DNA of 64,000 bases from Gammaproteobacteria bacterium RIFCSPHIGHO2_12_FULL_63_22 (GTDB taxonomy: Bacteria > Pseudomonadota > Gammaproteobacteria > Xanthomonadales > Xanthomonadaceae), in NCBI GenBank assembly GCA_001801685.1, contig MGYJ01000067.1:37164-101163 (forward strand), in the 5' to 3' direction. Below the pieces are notes generated by a model, which had not been told where the DNA came from, did not search any database, and saw nothing but the letters and a program-made list of their open reading frames with translations. Shown here in pieces: positions 45,323 to 55,190 of this stretch. Within the stretch, counting starts at the first letter, position 1; every line of letters starts with the position of its first letter. Made by a program: the position numbers and the translations under genes.

Positions 45323-47515
45323 TTGATTGACGAGGCCCAGGTTCTCGCCCTGATCGGCGGCCAGCATGCCGATCCCTTTGCCGTGCTCGGCATGCATGCG
45401 GCGAGCGACGGCCGACTATGGGTACGCGCCTTGTTGCCCGGCGCGAATTCGGTCGTGGTGCAGGATGCGCGCACCGGCGCGGCGCTGGTCGACTTGAAGC
45501 GTCGCCACGCGGACGGATTTTTCGAAGCCGCGATTCCGCGTCGGCGCAAGCCCTTCGACTATCGCCTGGGCGTAAGCTGGCAGCATGGCCACGAGCAGGT
45601 ACTCGCCGACGCTTACGCGTTCGGCCCGCAACTTTCCGATGCCGACCTGCTGGCCCTGCATGAAGGCCGGCATGCGCGCGCCTACCTCGTGCTCGGCGCG
45701 CATCCGCTTCGGCAGCACGATGTGGACGGCGTTCGCTTTGCGTTATGGGCGCCCAACGCGAGACGCGCCAGCGTGGTCGGCGACTTCAACGGCTGGGATG
45801 GCCGACGCCATCCGATGCGGCTTCGCCACCTGGCGGGCGTGTGGGAAATTTTCATACCGCATGCCGGCATCGGCGACCGCTACAAGTTCGAATTGATCGG
45901 TCCGGACGGCAGCCTGCTGCCACTGAAATCCGACCCCTATGCGTTTTTTGCGGAGCTGCGCCCGGACACGGCCAGTCGCGTGGCGACATTGCCGAACGCG
46001 GCACCACTTTCTTCGGAACGCGCCCGTGCCAATGCACGCGCTGCGCCGGTATCCATCTACGAGGTGCATCCGGGATCCTGGCGTCGCGGCGCAGGCGCGT
46101 TCCCCACCTGGGACGAATTGGCCGCGACCTTGCCTGCGCATGCCTCAGACCTCGGCTTCACGCATGTGGAACTGATGCCGGTAAGCGAACATCCCTTCGA
46201 TGGGTCCTGGGGTTACCAGACGCTGGGCTTGTACGCGACCAGCGCGCGATTCGGGCCGCCGGAGGGCTTCGCGCGCTTCGTTGCAGCCTGCCACGCGCGC
46301 GGCTTGGGCGTGTTGCTGGACTGGGTGCCCGCGCATTTCCCATCGGACGCACACGGACTGGCGATGTTCGACGGCACTGCCCTGTACGAATACGCCGACC
46401 CGCGCGAAGGTTTCCATCGCGACTGGAACACGCTGATCTTCAACTTCGGTCGCCGCGAGGTTCGCGATTTCCTGGCCGGCAACGCGCTGTACTGGCTGGA
46501 ACGCCACGGCGTGGACGGCCTGCGCGTGGATGCGGTGGCATCGATGCTCTATCGCGATTATTCACGCCCGGCCGGCGAGTGGATTCCGAATGCGCACGGC
46601 GGCCGCGAAAATCTTGAAGCAATTTCCTTGCTTCGCCGCGTGAATGAAACCGTCGGCAGCGCCACGCCCGGCGCCATCACGGTGGCGGAAGAGTCCACGG
46701 CATTCCCGGGTGTGTCCGCGCCAACCAGCGTGGGCGGGCTGGGCTTCCACTACAAATGGAACATGGGCTGGATGAACGACACGCTGCATTACATGCGCGA
46801 GGACCCCATCCACCGGCGCTGGCACCACGACAAGATGAGCTTCGGCCTGGTCTATGCCTTCAGCGAAAATTTCGTGCTGCCCCTGTCGCATGACGAAGTG
46901 GTGCACGGCAAGGGTTCGCTGCTGGGCAAGATGCCTGGCGACGCCTGGCAGCGTTTCGCCAACCTGCGTGCGTACTACGGCTTCATGTGGGGGCATCCGG
47001 GCAAGAAGCTGTTGTTCATGGGCCAGGAATTCGCCCAGCCCGACGAATGGAACCACGATGCCGAACTGCCCTGGTCGCTGCTGGACAGTGCGCCGCATGC
47101 GGGCGTGCAGTCGCTGGTGCGAGACCTCAATCATCTGTATCGCGACGTGCCGGCGCTGCATGCGCTCGATTGCGAGGCCGCCGGCTTTGAATGGCTGGTG
47201 TCGGACGATGCCGAAAATTCTGTGTTCGCGTGGGCGCGGCACGATGGCCTCGGCGGCATGGCGCTGGTGGTGAGCAACTTCACGCCGGAGCCGCGCCGCG
47301 CCTATCGCCTGGGCGTGCCAGGCGGCGCCGGCCATTGGCGCGTCGCCCTGGACAGCGACGACGTGCGCTATGGCGGCAGCGGCATGATTGCGCCATCGGC
47401 AGGCCTGGGCGGCCATGCCCGCCTTCACGCGCAAGACATCCCCTGCCACGGCCGCGGCCACTCGCTCTTGCTCGACCTGCCGCCGCTGGCGACGATATTC
47501 CTGTTACCCGCCTGA
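45323..47515 (+). CDS. glgB: 1,4-alpha-glucan branching enzyme
   Basis: A 730-residue GH13 enzyme that moves alpha-1,4 chains to alpha-1,6 positions. It has the long-form N-terminus ([11 protein letters not shown]), a CBM48 ([25 protein letters not shown]), [35 protein letters not shown] (nucleophile Asp), [12 protein letters not shown] (acid Glu) and [15 protein letters not shown]. It starts at TTG, 42 bases after glgP; no ATG precedes the conserved N-terminus. Neither glgA nor glgC is in the window, so here it accompanies degradation genes. Confidence 0.95.
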   Translation: MIDEAQVLALIGGQHADPFAVLGMHAASDGRLWVRALLPGANSVVVQDARTGAALVDLKRRHADGFFEAAIPRRRKPFDYRLGVSWQHGHEQVLADAYAFGPQLSDADLLALHEGRHARAYLVLGAHPLRQHDVDGVRFALWAPNARRASVVGDFNGWDGRRHPMRLRHLAGVWEIFIPHAGIGDRYKFELIGPDGSLLPLKSDPYAFFAELRPDTASRVATLPNAAPLSSERARANARAAPVSIYEVHPGSWRRGAGAFPTWDELAATLPAHASDLGFTHVELMPVSEHPFDGSWGYQTLGLYATSARFGPPEGFARFVAACHARGLGVLLDWVPAHFPSDAHGLAMFDGTALYEYADPREGFHRDWNTLIFNFGRREVRDFLAGNALYWLERHGVDGLRVDAVASMLYRDYSRPAGEWIPNAHGGRENLEAISLLRRVNETVGSATPGAITVAEESTAFPGVSAPTSVGGLGFHYKWNMGWMNDTLHYMREDPIHRRWHHDKMSFGLVYAFSENFVLPLSHDEVVHGKGSLLGKMPGDAWQRFANLRAYYGFMWGHPGKKLLFMGQEFAQPDEWNHDAELPWSLLDSAPHAGVQSLVRDLNHLYRDVPALHALDCEAAGFEWLVSDDAENSVFAWARHDGLGGMALVVSNFTPEPRRAYRLGVPGGAGHWRVALDSDDVRYGGSGMIAPSAGLGGHARLHAQDIPCHGRGHSLLLDLPPLATIFLLPA

Positions 47516-47525
47516 GCCCCGCCGA

Positions 47526-49655
47526 ATGATCGAGACCAAACCGATGCAGGAAGGACGCCACGAGCCGATGGGCGCTTGCGCGCGCGATGGCGGCGTCAAC
47601 TTCGCGGTGTTTTCGCAACATGCCGAGCGCATCGAGGTCTGCGTGTTTGATGCCGAGGGCCGCGCTGAATTGTCGCGGCATCGGCTGCATGGCCCGCATG
47701 ATTCCGTCTTCCATGGCTTCCTTCCCGATGCGGGGCCCGGGCTGGTCTACGGCTTGCGCGCGCATGGTCCGTATCGGCCTGAAGCCGGCCACTTGTTCAA
47801 TCCGCACAAGCTCCTGCTCGACCCGTACGCGCGCGAGATCGTCGGCAAGTTCCAGTGGCAGCCCATCAACCACGGTTACACCCTGGGCGATGCGCATGGC
47901 ATCCGCACCCCCGATCCGCGCGACAACGCCGGCATCGCGCTGAAGGCACGGGTCGCGCAACCGGACAGCCCAGCGCCGGGCTGGTTCAATGCGCCGCGGC
48001 ATCGCGATGCCGACGTCGTTCTGTACGAAGTGCATGTGAAAGGATTTTCCAAAGCGCTGCCTGGCGTTCCCGAAGATTTGCGCGGCACCTATGCGGGCCT
48101 GGCGCATCCGGCGGCGATCGCCCACTTCAAATCGCTGGGAGTGACAACGCTTTCGCTGTTGCCGGTGCAGTACTGCGTGGATGAGGGCCACCTGGCCGAA
48201 CGCGGCCTGGTCAATTACTGGGGCTACAACACGCTGGGTTTCTTCTGCCCGGATCCGCGGCTCGCGCAGCAGCCGAGCGACCCGACCGCCGTCATCGCCG
48301 AATTCCGCCGGATGGTGGACGAGTTGCACCGGCACGGCCTGGAAGTGGTGCTGGACGTGGTCTATAACCACACTCCCGAGGGCAGTGAACTCGGCCCGAC
48401 CCTGAGCTTCCGCGGGCTGGACCACGCCAGCTGGTATCGGCTGATGCACGAAGATCGCAGCCGCTGCGAAAACCTGACTGGCTGCGGTAACACCTTGAAT
48501 GTTTCGCATCCCAAGGTCAGCCAGTTCGTGCTCGACTCCTTGCGCTATTGGGTGCGCGAGATGGGCGTGGATGGATTCCGCTTCGACCTGGCGCCGGTGC
48601 TCGGCCGTACCAGCCATGGCTTCGATCCCTGCGCGCCGTTCTTCCATGCGCTGCGACAGGATCCGATCCTGGCCCGCGCGCGACTGATCGCCGAGCCCTG
48701 GGACGCCGGTCCGCAGGGTTACCAGGTCGGGCGATTCCCCGGTCGTTTCCAGGACTGGAACGACAAATTCCGCGATGCGGTACGTGGCTACTGGCTGCGC
48801 CAGGGCGTGGACCGCGGCGCATTCGCACGGCGCTTCACCGCCTCCGACGATTTGTTCCACCAGCGCAGCCCGCAGGCTTCGGTCAACTTCATCAGCGTGC
48901 ACGACGGCTTCACGCTGGCCGACCTGACCAGCTATTCGCGCAAGCACAACCTGGCCAATGGCGAGAACAACCACGACGGCCGCGACGACGAGCTGTGCGG
49001 AAATTTTGGAGCAGAAGGCAAGTCCAGCGACCCCGAGATCCTCGAACGCCGCCGTCGGGTTCGCCGCGCGATGATGGCCACGCTGCTGCTGGCGCAGGGC
49101 ACGCCGATGCTGTGCGCCGGTGATGAAATTGGCAACAGCCAGCAGGGCAACAACAACGCCTACTGCCAGGACAACCCGACCGCGTGGCTGGACTGGGAAC
49201 ACGCCGACCACGATTTCCAGGCCTTCGTCGCGCGGCTGATTGCCTTGCGCCGCAGCGAGCCGCTGCTGCACCACGACCGCTGGTTCGCTTCCAGCGCCGA
49301 GCCCCAGCGCGCCTCGGTGCATTGGCAATTGCCCAATGCCGGCGAGATCCACATCCAGGACTGGCACGACGTGCACGCGCATGCGCTCGCCTGCGTGGTG
49401 TCGCCGCCGACGGACACGGCATCGCACGCGCATGCGCTGATGCTGTTGTTCAATCCCGACCCCGAGGAGGCAAGCTTTGCGCTCGCTCCCGGCAGCTGGA
49501 CGCTGTTGCTCGACTCCGGCAGCACCTTGCCCAACGAAGGCGCATCCTTGTCCGGCTGGGCGCGGGTTCCTGCGCGATCGCTGCTGGTACTTCGGCAAGC
49601 GAAAGGCCACAAGGCTCGCCCACCCTCCCATTCTTCAGACGAAGCACGCCCATGA
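47526..49655 (+). CDS. glgX: Glycogen debranching enzyme GlgX
   Basis: A 709-residue isoamylase-type GH13 enzyme that cuts alpha-1,6 branches of phosphorylase-limit dextrins. CBM48 at the start (GGVNFAVFSQHAERIEVCVFD), then VVLDVVYNHTPEGSE, VDGFRFDLAPVLGR (nucleophile Asp), LIAEPWDAGP (acid Glu) and SVHDGFTLADL. The ATG at 47526 is 10 bases after glgB, and the family N-terminus follows at once; the frame open upstream lies within glgB. The end overlaps malQ by 4 bp (ATGA). Confidence 0.95.
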   Translation: MIETKPMQEGRHEPMGACARDGGVNFAVFSQHAERIEVCVFDAEGRAELSRHRLHGPHDSVFHGFLPDAGPGLVYGLRAHGPYRPEAGHLFNPHKLLLDPYAREIVGKFQWQPINHGYTLGDAHGIRTPDPRDNAGIALKARVAQPDSPAPGWFNAPRHRDADVVLYEVHVKGFSKALPGVPEDLRGTYAGLAHPAAIAHFKSLGVTTLSLLPVQYCVDEGHLAERGLVNYWGYNTLGFFCPDPRLAQQPSDPTAVIAEFRRMVDELHRHGLEVVLDVVYNHTPEGSELGPTLSFRGLDHASWYRLMHEDRSRCENLTGCGNTLNVSHPKVSQFVLDSLRYWVREMGVDGFRFDLAPVLGRTSHGFDPCAPFFHALRQDPILARARLIAEPWDAGPQGYQVGRFPGRFQDWNDKFRDAVRGYWLRQGVDRGAFARRFTASDDLFHQRSPQASVNFISVHDGFTLADLTSYSRKHNLANGENNHDGRDDELCGNFGAEGKSSDPEILERRRRVRRAMMATLLLAQGTPMLCAGDEIGNSQQGNNNAYCQDNPTAWLDWEHADHDFQAFVARLIALRRSEPLLHHDRWFASSAEPQRASVHWQLPNAGEIHIQDWHDVHAHALACVVSPPTDTASHAHALMLLFNPDPEEASFALAPGSWTLLLDSGSTLPNEGASLSGWARVPARSLLVLRQAKGHKARPPSHSSDEARP

Positions 49656-51160
49656 AACTCGACCAACGACGCTCCGGCGTCCTGCTGCACATCACTTCCC
49701 TGCCCGGCCCCTACGGCATCGGCGATTTCGGGCCTGCCGCCTATCAATACGTGGACTGGCTGGCCGCCGCCGGCCAACGCGTGTGGCAGGTATTGCCGAC
49801 GACGCCGGTCGGACCCTGCGATTCGCCCTACCAGAGCGTGTCGGCCTTCGCCGGCAGCCCGTTGATGGTCGCGCTGGAACCCCTGATCGAAAACGGCTGG
49901 TTGCCGGCGCCGGAACTCAGCGCCGCGTTGTTCGACAGCAAGCGTGTTGACTACGGCCGCGTCATTCCCTGGCGCACGCGACAGCTGCGCCTTGCCGCCG
50001 CTGGCTTCTTCGCGCGCGCCAGCGAGGCGCAGCGTTCCGAGTTCGAATTATGGCGGCAGGTGCAGGCCTATTGGCTGGCCGACTATTCCCTGTTCATGGC
50101 GCTGGAGTCCGCGCATGGCGGCAAGCCGTTCTGGGAATGGGATGCACCGCTTCGATCGCGCGAGCCGACCGCCCTGGAAGCGGCGCGAGGACAGCATGCC
50201 GGCGAAATCGCGTTCTGGGATTTCGTGCAATGGTGTTTCGACACGCAATGCGCGGCCTTGCGTGCCTATGCCGCTTCGCGCGACGTGGCGATACTGGGTG
50301 ACTTGCCGATCTTCATCGCGCACCACAGCGCCGATTGCTGGGCGCGCCCGGACTTGTATTACCTGGATGAGAATTTCCAGCCGACCGTGGTCGCCGGCGT
50401 GCCGCCTGATTCGATGGGTCCCTTGGGACAGCGCTGGGGCAATCCCCTGTATCGCTGGGAACGAATGGCCGCGGAGAATTTTTCCTGGTGGACCGCCCGC
50501 GTGAAGCGCGCGCTGGAACAGGCCGACATCCTGCGCATCGACCACTTCCGCGGCTTCGCCGGCTACTGGGAAATTCCCGCCAGTTGTCCCACCGCTATCG
50601 AAGGACGCTGGGTACCGGCGCCGGGCAAGGAATTGTTCGCGGCCATCGCGCTGGCGCTGGGCGAATTGCCGATCGTCGCCGAGGACCTGGGCTTGATCAC
50701 GCCGGACGTGATCGAGCTGCGTGATGGTTGCGGCTTCCCGGGCATGCGCATCCTGCAGTTTGGATTCGGCGGCGATGGCGACCACGAATTCCTGCCGCAC
50801 AGCTACAGCCGCGAAACCGTCGCCTACACCGGTACGCACGACAACGAGACCGTACGCGGCTGGTGGCAGAACGCGCCCGCGCACGAACGTCATTTCGCCG
50901 AAACGTATTTGAACGCATCCGGCGAGGATTGCCATTGGCGGATGATCCAGGCCGCCTGCAATTCGGTCGCCTGCATGGCGATCTTCCAGATGCAGGACGT
51001 GCTGGGCCTCGATGGCAGCCATCGCATGAATTTACCCGGCACCACGATCGGTAATTGGTCATGGCGCTTCGAGTGGTCGATGGTCGGACCCGAACATGCG
51101 CAGACACTGGGCCGGATCTCGGCTGCGAGTGGGCGCGGTCCGTTCGGCCTGATCGGCTAG
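49652..51160 (+). CDS. malQ: 4-alpha-glucanotransferase (amylomaltase)
   Basis: A 502-residue GH77 enzyme, the usual short-form length. It transfers maltosyl units between maltodextrins and releases glucose. Signs: RRSGVLLHITSLPGPYGIGDFG, GDLPIFIAHHSADCWARPDLYYLD, ILRIDHFRGFAGYWEIP (nucleophile Asp), IVAEDLG (acid Glu) and TGTHDNETVRGWW. The ATG at 49652 overlaps the glgX stop, which fixes the start. Together with GlgP it turns imported maltodextrins into glucose and glucose 1-phosphate. Confidence 0.96.
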   Translation: MKLDQRRSGVLLHITSLPGPYGIGDFGPAAYQYVDWLAAAGQRVWQVLPTTPVGPCDSPYQSVSAFAGSPLMVALEPLIENGWLPAPELSAALFDSKRVDYGRVIPWRTRQLRLAAAGFFARASEAQRSEFELWRQVQAYWLADYSLFMALESAHGGKPFWEWDAPLRSREPTALEAARGQHAGEIAFWDFVQWCFDTQCAALRAYAASRDVAILGDLPIFIAHHSADCWARPDLYYLDENFQPTVVAGVPPDSMGPLGQRWGNPLYRWERMAAENFSWWTARVKRALEQADILRIDHFRGFAGYWEIPASCPTAIEGRWVPAPGKELFAAIALALGELPIVAEDLGLITPDVIELRDGCGFPGMRILQFGFGGDGDHEFLPHSYSRETVAYTGTHDNETVRGWWQNAPAHERHFAETYLNASGEDCHWRMIQAACNSVACMAIFQMQDVLGLDGSHRMNLPGTTIGNWSWRFEWSMVGPEHAQTLGRISAASGRGPFGLIG

Positions 51161-51172
51161 CGGCAAGCACGC

Positions 51173-52189
51173 ATGGCCACGACGCCATTTGGCTGGGCCG
51201 TGGTTGGCCCCGGCAGGATTGCCAACCGTTTCGGCGAAGCGGTGCAGCGCTTGCCCGGCATGGACCTGGTGGCCGTGCAAGGCCGCGACGCCATGCGCGC
51301 GCGTGCCTATGCCGACCGCTGGTCGCCTGGCCAAGATGTCGGCATCCACCAGGACATGGATGGCCTGCTGAACGACAAGCGTGTGCACGGCGTCTACATC
51401 GCCACGCCACATGCGTTCCACGCGCAGGCCGCGCGCGCCTGCCTGGCGGCCGGCAAACCCGTGCTGTGCGAGAAGCCATTGACCGTCAATGAGACGCTGG
51501 CGAAGGAGCTGATCGGACTCTCGCGCAAGCATCGCGTGTTCCTGATGGAAGCCTTGTGGACGCGCTTCCTGCCGATCTACACGGTGGTCGGACAATGGCT
51601 GGAATCAGGCGCGATCGGAAGGATCCGCAGCCTGCAGTCGAACTTTTCCTTCAGCGTGCCCTTCGACCCATGCAACCGGTGCTTCGATGCGGCGCAGGCG
51701 GGCGGCGCCGTGCTCGATATCGGCATCTACCCGCTGTCCATCACCCAGTGGTGCCTGCAGCAGGCCAACGGAACGCGTCCGATCCTGGAAAATATCCATG
51801 CCACCGGCGTGCTCGCGGCCACTGGCGTGGACCAGCGATTCACCGCCAGTCTCGAATTTTCCGACGATGTGGTTTCGCAGGTGATGTGCGGCTTCGACGG
51901 CCCCGGCGAAAACAGCTTGCGTGTGTTCGGCGACACCGGCGTCATCACCGTGGCGCCGCGATTCTGGGAAGCGACGCGCGCGACTTTGCAGTCGAAGGAT
52001 GGCGAGGTGATCAGCGAGGAACGCGCGTTCGCCATCAATGGATTCGAGGGACAGATACTCGAGGCGATCGACTGCATCGCGCGCGGCGAGATCGAGAGCC
52101 AGGTCGTGTCGCACGTCGATACCCTGCAGGTCGTCGAGTGGATGGACGCGGTCCGCAACCGGCTCGGGGTGGTCTATCCCTTTGAATAG
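51173..52189 (+). CDS. Gfo/Idh/MocA family oxidoreductase
   Basis: A 338-residue NAD(P)-dependent oxidoreductase. The N-terminal Rossmann fold (GWAVVGPGRIANRFGEAVQRL), the catalytic EKPLTVN motif and the C-terminal sheet domain beginning near GGAVLDIGIYPLSITQW resemble the dihydrodiol/xylose/1,5-anhydrofructose dehydrogenase branch. It follows malQ by 12 bases in the glycogen operon. A sugar or anhydro-sugar made from glucans is a possible substrate, but nothing in the sequence shows it. Confidence 0.9.
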   Translation: MATTPFGWAVVGPGRIANRFGEAVQRLPGMDLVAVQGRDAMRARAYADRWSPGQDVGIHQDMDGLLNDKRVHGVYIATPHAFHAQAARACLAAGKPVLCEKPLTVNETLAKELIGLSRKHRVFLMEALWTRFLPIYTVVGQWLESGAIGRIRSLQSNFSFSVPFDPCNRCFDAAQAGGAVLDIGIYPLSITQWCLQQANGTRPILENIHATGVLAATGVDQRFTASLEFSDDVVSQVMCGFDGPGENSLRVFGDTGVITVAPRFWEATRATLQSKDGEVISEERAFAINGFEGQILEAIDCIARGEIESQVVSHVDTLQVVEWMDAVRNRLGVVYPFE

Positions 52190-53573
52190 GCAAGCGACCA
52201 CAACCTTGCTGCCGCGCCCGCGACTGGTGATGCTGGCCTGGCCCTTGATGGCCGAGCTGGTGCTGGGTTTTGGCGTCGGCCTGCTCGGCCTGTGGCTGGC
52301 CTCTCGCGAATCGGACACGGCATCGGCGGCATTCGCCTTGTCCAACCAGGTGCTCGGTGCGTTCTTCCTGCTGTTCCGCGTGATCAGCATGGGCGTGAGC
52401 GTGGTGATTACGCAAAACCTCGGCGCCGGGCATGTCTCGGGCGCGCACCAGGTAGCACGCGCCGCGCTGGGCGCGAGTACCTGGCTGGGCATTGGCGCGG
52501 CGATCGTGGTTTTCCTTGGCGCCGGCCCCTTGCTTGACCTCGTGGACGCGCCAAGCGCCGTGCAGGCGCTGGGCCAGCCCTACCTGCAGATGCTGGCCTT
52601 CGCGTTGCTTCTCGATGCCTACAACGCGACCATGTCCTCCGTATTGCGGGCGCACCTGCGCACCCGCGAGGCGATGTTCAACATCCTCGCGATGCATTCC
52701 CTGCACCTGGCCCTGTGCCTGCCGTTGATGCGCGGCTTCGGTCCCGTGCCGGCGCTGGGCCTGCCGGGCTTCGCGCTGGCGATGGCGATCAGTCGCGGCT
52801 TCGGCATGGCCGTGCACCTGTGGTTGTGGCGGCGACAGCTCAACTTGCATACGCAGGCCAGCGACTGGTGGCGCGTGCATGCCGAACGGCTGGGTCCGGT
52901 GCTGCACATCGGCCTGCCCGGCGCGGCAGAAATGGTGGCGTATCGCATGGCGATGCTGGTGTCGCTGGCGGTGGTGTCGGGCATGGGCACGCTGCAATTG
53001 GCCACGCACACCTACGCCTCGCAGTTGATGAACCTGATCGTGCTGTTCACCGTTGCCGTCGGCTTCGCCGGTGAGATCCTGGTCGGGCACCAGGTTGGCG
53101 CTGGCCACCTGCACCAGGCCAATCGCATGGTGCGGCGCAGCCTCGGCCTGGGCCTGGCCGTGTCCTTCATTATCGCGACCCTAGCCGCAGCCACTGCGCC
53201 ATGGACATTGCAACTATTCACCCGCGATCCCGCCATCATCGCCAGCGCCACCACCCTGCTCTGGATTACCGTACTGCTGGAACCGGGCCGGACCTGCAAC
53301 ATCGTGCTGATCAACGCCTTGCGCGCGACCGGCGACGCGCGCTTCCCGGTGATGGTGGGCGCTGTTTCGATGCTGGTGGTGATGGCGGGCGGATCATGGT
53401 TGCTGGGCGTGCATTTGAAGCTGGGACTGGTCGGCGTCTGGATCGCCTATGCCTGCGACGAATGGGTGCGCGGCCTGCTGATGTCGGCGCGCTGGTTCGG
53501 CCACGGCTGGGTGGGCGCGGCGCGGCGCACGCGCCATCGCGTGCTGCGCCAGCGACGAGCGCTGCAGGCATGA
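52182..53573 (+). CDS. MATE family efflux transporter
   Basis: A 463-residue membrane protein with about 12 helices in the two-fold MATE layout (LVMLAWPLMAELVLGFGVGLLGLW, IGLPGAAEMVAYRMAMLVSLA). MATE proteins export cationic or lipophilic compounds with Na+ or H+. The start is uncertain: TTG at 52182 overlaps the preceding stop and gives a normal N-terminus, with a GGGGTGG stretch about 9 bases upstream; a TTG at 52203 is an alternative. The open frame reaches further upstream only by running within the oxidoreductase gene. A MATE gene in a glycogen operon is unexpected. Confidence 0.85.
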   Translation: MNRQATTTLLPRPRLVMLAWPLMAELVLGFGVGLLGLWLASRESDTASAAFALSNQVLGAFFLLFRVISMGVSVVITQNLGAGHVSGAHQVARAALGASTWLGIGAAIVVFLGAGPLLDLVDAPSAVQALGQPYLQMLAFALLLDAYNATMSSVLRAHLRTREAMFNILAMHSLHLALCLPLMRGFGPVPALGLPGFALAMAISRGFGMAVHLWLWRRQLNLHTQASDWWRVHAERLGPVLHIGLPGAAEMVAYRMAMLVSLAVVSGMGTLQLATHTYASQLMNLIVLFTVAVGFAGEILVGHQVGAGHLHQANRMVRRSLGLGLAVSFIIATLAAATAPWTLQLFTRDPAIIASATTLLWITVLLEPGRTCNIVLINALRATGDARFPVMVGAVSMLVVMAGGSWLLGVHLKLGLVGVWIAYACDEWVRGLLMSARWFGHGWVGAARRTRHRVLRQRRALQA

Positions 53574-53598
53574 ACACTATGGGGCAACGAGGATATCG

Positions 53599-54459
53599 AT
53601 GATGCGCCTGGCGCTGGTTTTCATCCTGCTGTTGGCCGCGGCAACCTGTGCTGCGCAAGCGCGTCCGTCCACGGCAGGCAAGACCGTGCACGTGCTGAGT
53701 CCGCCGCTGGCCATTCCCGGACTCGACCGGAATCGCACGATTCGCATCTACTTGCCGCCCGGGTATGACACGAGTCGAAAACGCTACCGGGTGCTGTATA
53801 TGTTCGATGCGCAGAACCTGTTCGACGACGCGACCTCCTTCGTCGGCGAATGGGGCGTTGACGAGAGCCTGGACGCGCTGGCGAAATCCGATGGCATCGA
53901 ATTGATCGTGGTCGGCATCGACCACGGCGACGACAGGCGCATCAGCGAACTGCGGCCCTGGGCACATCCGCGCTTTGGCAAGGCAGAAGGCGATCAATTC
54001 CTGGATTTCGTGGTGGGCACGGTCAAACCCTTCATCGACCGCAATTACCGCACGCGCACGCGGCGCAAGGACACCGGTATCGCCGGCAGCTCGCTCGGTG
54101 GATTGATGGCGCATTACGCCGTGCTCCGGCATCCGGCTGTGTTCAGCCGGGTCGGTATCTTCTCGCCCTCGTACTGGATTGCCGACGAGATTTATCCTGC
54201 CACCGAGGCTGCCCGGTTCAAGCGCGGCACACGCATCTACCTGGTGGCAGGCGACAAGGAAGGCCAGAGCGAAGCCGACCACGCGCAGACCGTGGCGAAT
54301 GTCCGCAAGATGGAATCGGTCCTGCAACGCTTGAAGGGCAGGCGCATCGCATTGAAGACGGTGATCCGTGCTGGCGCCAGCCACAATGAGGCAGCATGGC
54401 GGACCGAGTTTCCCACGGTCATCCGATTCCTGTTCGGCGATCCGTCGCGACAACAATGA
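53599..54459 (+). CDS. Exported alpha/beta-hydrolase (esterase D / enterochelin-esterase-like family)
   Basis: A 286-residue hydrolase with a signal peptide (MMRLALVFILLLAAATCAAQA). The nucleophile elbow is GSSLGG; the order of LPPGYDTSRKRYRVLYMFDAQNLFDD and AHYAVLRHPAVFSRVGIFSPSYW is that of the putative-esterase family (PF00756). It should act in the periplasm on an ester such as an acylated sugar or a phenolic ester. GAGGA stands 5 bases before the ATG at 53599; ATG at 53602 is equally possible. Its stop overlaps the next gene (ATGA). Confidence 0.86.
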   Translation: MMRLALVFILLLAAATCAAQARPSTAGKTVHVLSPPLAIPGLDRNRTIRIYLPPGYDTSRKRYRVLYMFDAQNLFDDATSFVGEWGVDESLDALAKSDGIELIVVGIDHGDDRRISELRPWAHPRFGKAEGDQFLDFVVGTVKPFIDRNYRTRTRRKDTGIAGSSLGGLMAHYAVLRHPAVFSRVGIFSPSYWIADEIYPATEAARFKRGTRIYLVAGDKEGQSEADHAQTVANVRKMESVLQRLKGRRIALKTVIRAGASHNEAAWRTEFPTVIRFLFGDPSRQQ

Positions 54460-55190
54460 GCACGCCGCTTCCCGCCATCGGCTTCAATCCCCGGCCGCGC
54501 ATCGAGATGCTGCGCTTCAATGCGCAGTCATCGTGCCTGGTGGTGGATGACGCCCTGCTCGATCCCGATGCATTGCGCCGATACGCCACGGCGCGGCGCG
54601 GCGATTTCGTGCAGGCGCCGTTCAACGCCTATCCGGGCATTGAGTTGCCGATGCCGCTGGAATTTTCTGCGCGACTTCAGGATTTTTTCGACCGGCACAT
54701 CCGCGGCTCCCTTGGCGGTCGTCGTACCGTCAAGATGAACTCGCGATTGGCCATGGTGACCACGCCATCCGACGCGCTCGAACCGAGGCAGCGCATCTGC
54801 CATCGCGACAGCGCGTGGATCGACCCAGCCCAAGCCATTGCCGCGTCGGTGCTGTACCTGTTCGAGGATGAATGCCTGGGCGGAACCAGCTTCTACCGCC
54901 CCCGCCTGCCGGAGGATGCAATCAATCGGCTCGTCCACGATTCAAGCGTGATGGACCGCGCCAGCTTCGACGCCCGGCATCCTTCGATCGCGCAAGGTTA
55001 CATGGGCGAGTCGAATGATTATTTCGAGCGCATCGGACGAGTGCCCGCGCGCTGGAACCGGATGATCTTCTACGACGGCCGCCTGTTCCACAGTGGCGAG
55101 GTGGGGAACGCCCGGGCGCTGACCGGCGACCCGCGCGCGGGCAGGCTGACCTTGAATGGATTCTTTACCTGTTCACGGCCTGCTGGCTGA
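54456..55190 (+). CDS. DUF6445 family protein, possible 2OG-Fe(II) oxygenase-like fold
   Basis: A 244-residue protein with no signal peptide. Stretches typical of DUF6445 are IEMLRFNAQSSCLVVDDALLDPDALRRYA and the end GRLTLNGFFTCSRP. A CHRDSAW sequence (His-x-Asp) and a later LFHSGEVGN histidine, followed by an arginine in AGRLTLNGFF, have the order of the iron- and 2-oxoglutarate-binding residues of dioxygenases. That function is inferred. The ATG at 54456 overlaps the esterase stop. Relatives recur beside sugar TonB receptors and halogenase-like genes in this bacterial group. It ends 18 bases inside the convergent GH13 gene. Confidence 0.8.
   Translation: MSTPLPAIGFNPRPRIEMLRFNAQSSCLVVDDALLDPDALRRYATARRGDFVQAPFNAYPGIELPMPLEFSARLQDFFDRHIRGSLGGRRTVKMNSRLAMVTTPSDALEPRQRICHRDSAWIDPAQAIAASVLYLFEDECLGGTSFYRPRLPEDAINRLVHDSSVMDRASFDARHPSIAQGYMGESNDYFERIGRVPARWNRMIFYDGRLFHSGEVGNARALTGDPRAGRLTLNGFFTCSRPAG

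Noticed and set aside
47280-49631. Open frame of 783 codons on the minus strand opposite glgX.
   Set aside because: Antisense shadow of a clear GlgX gene.
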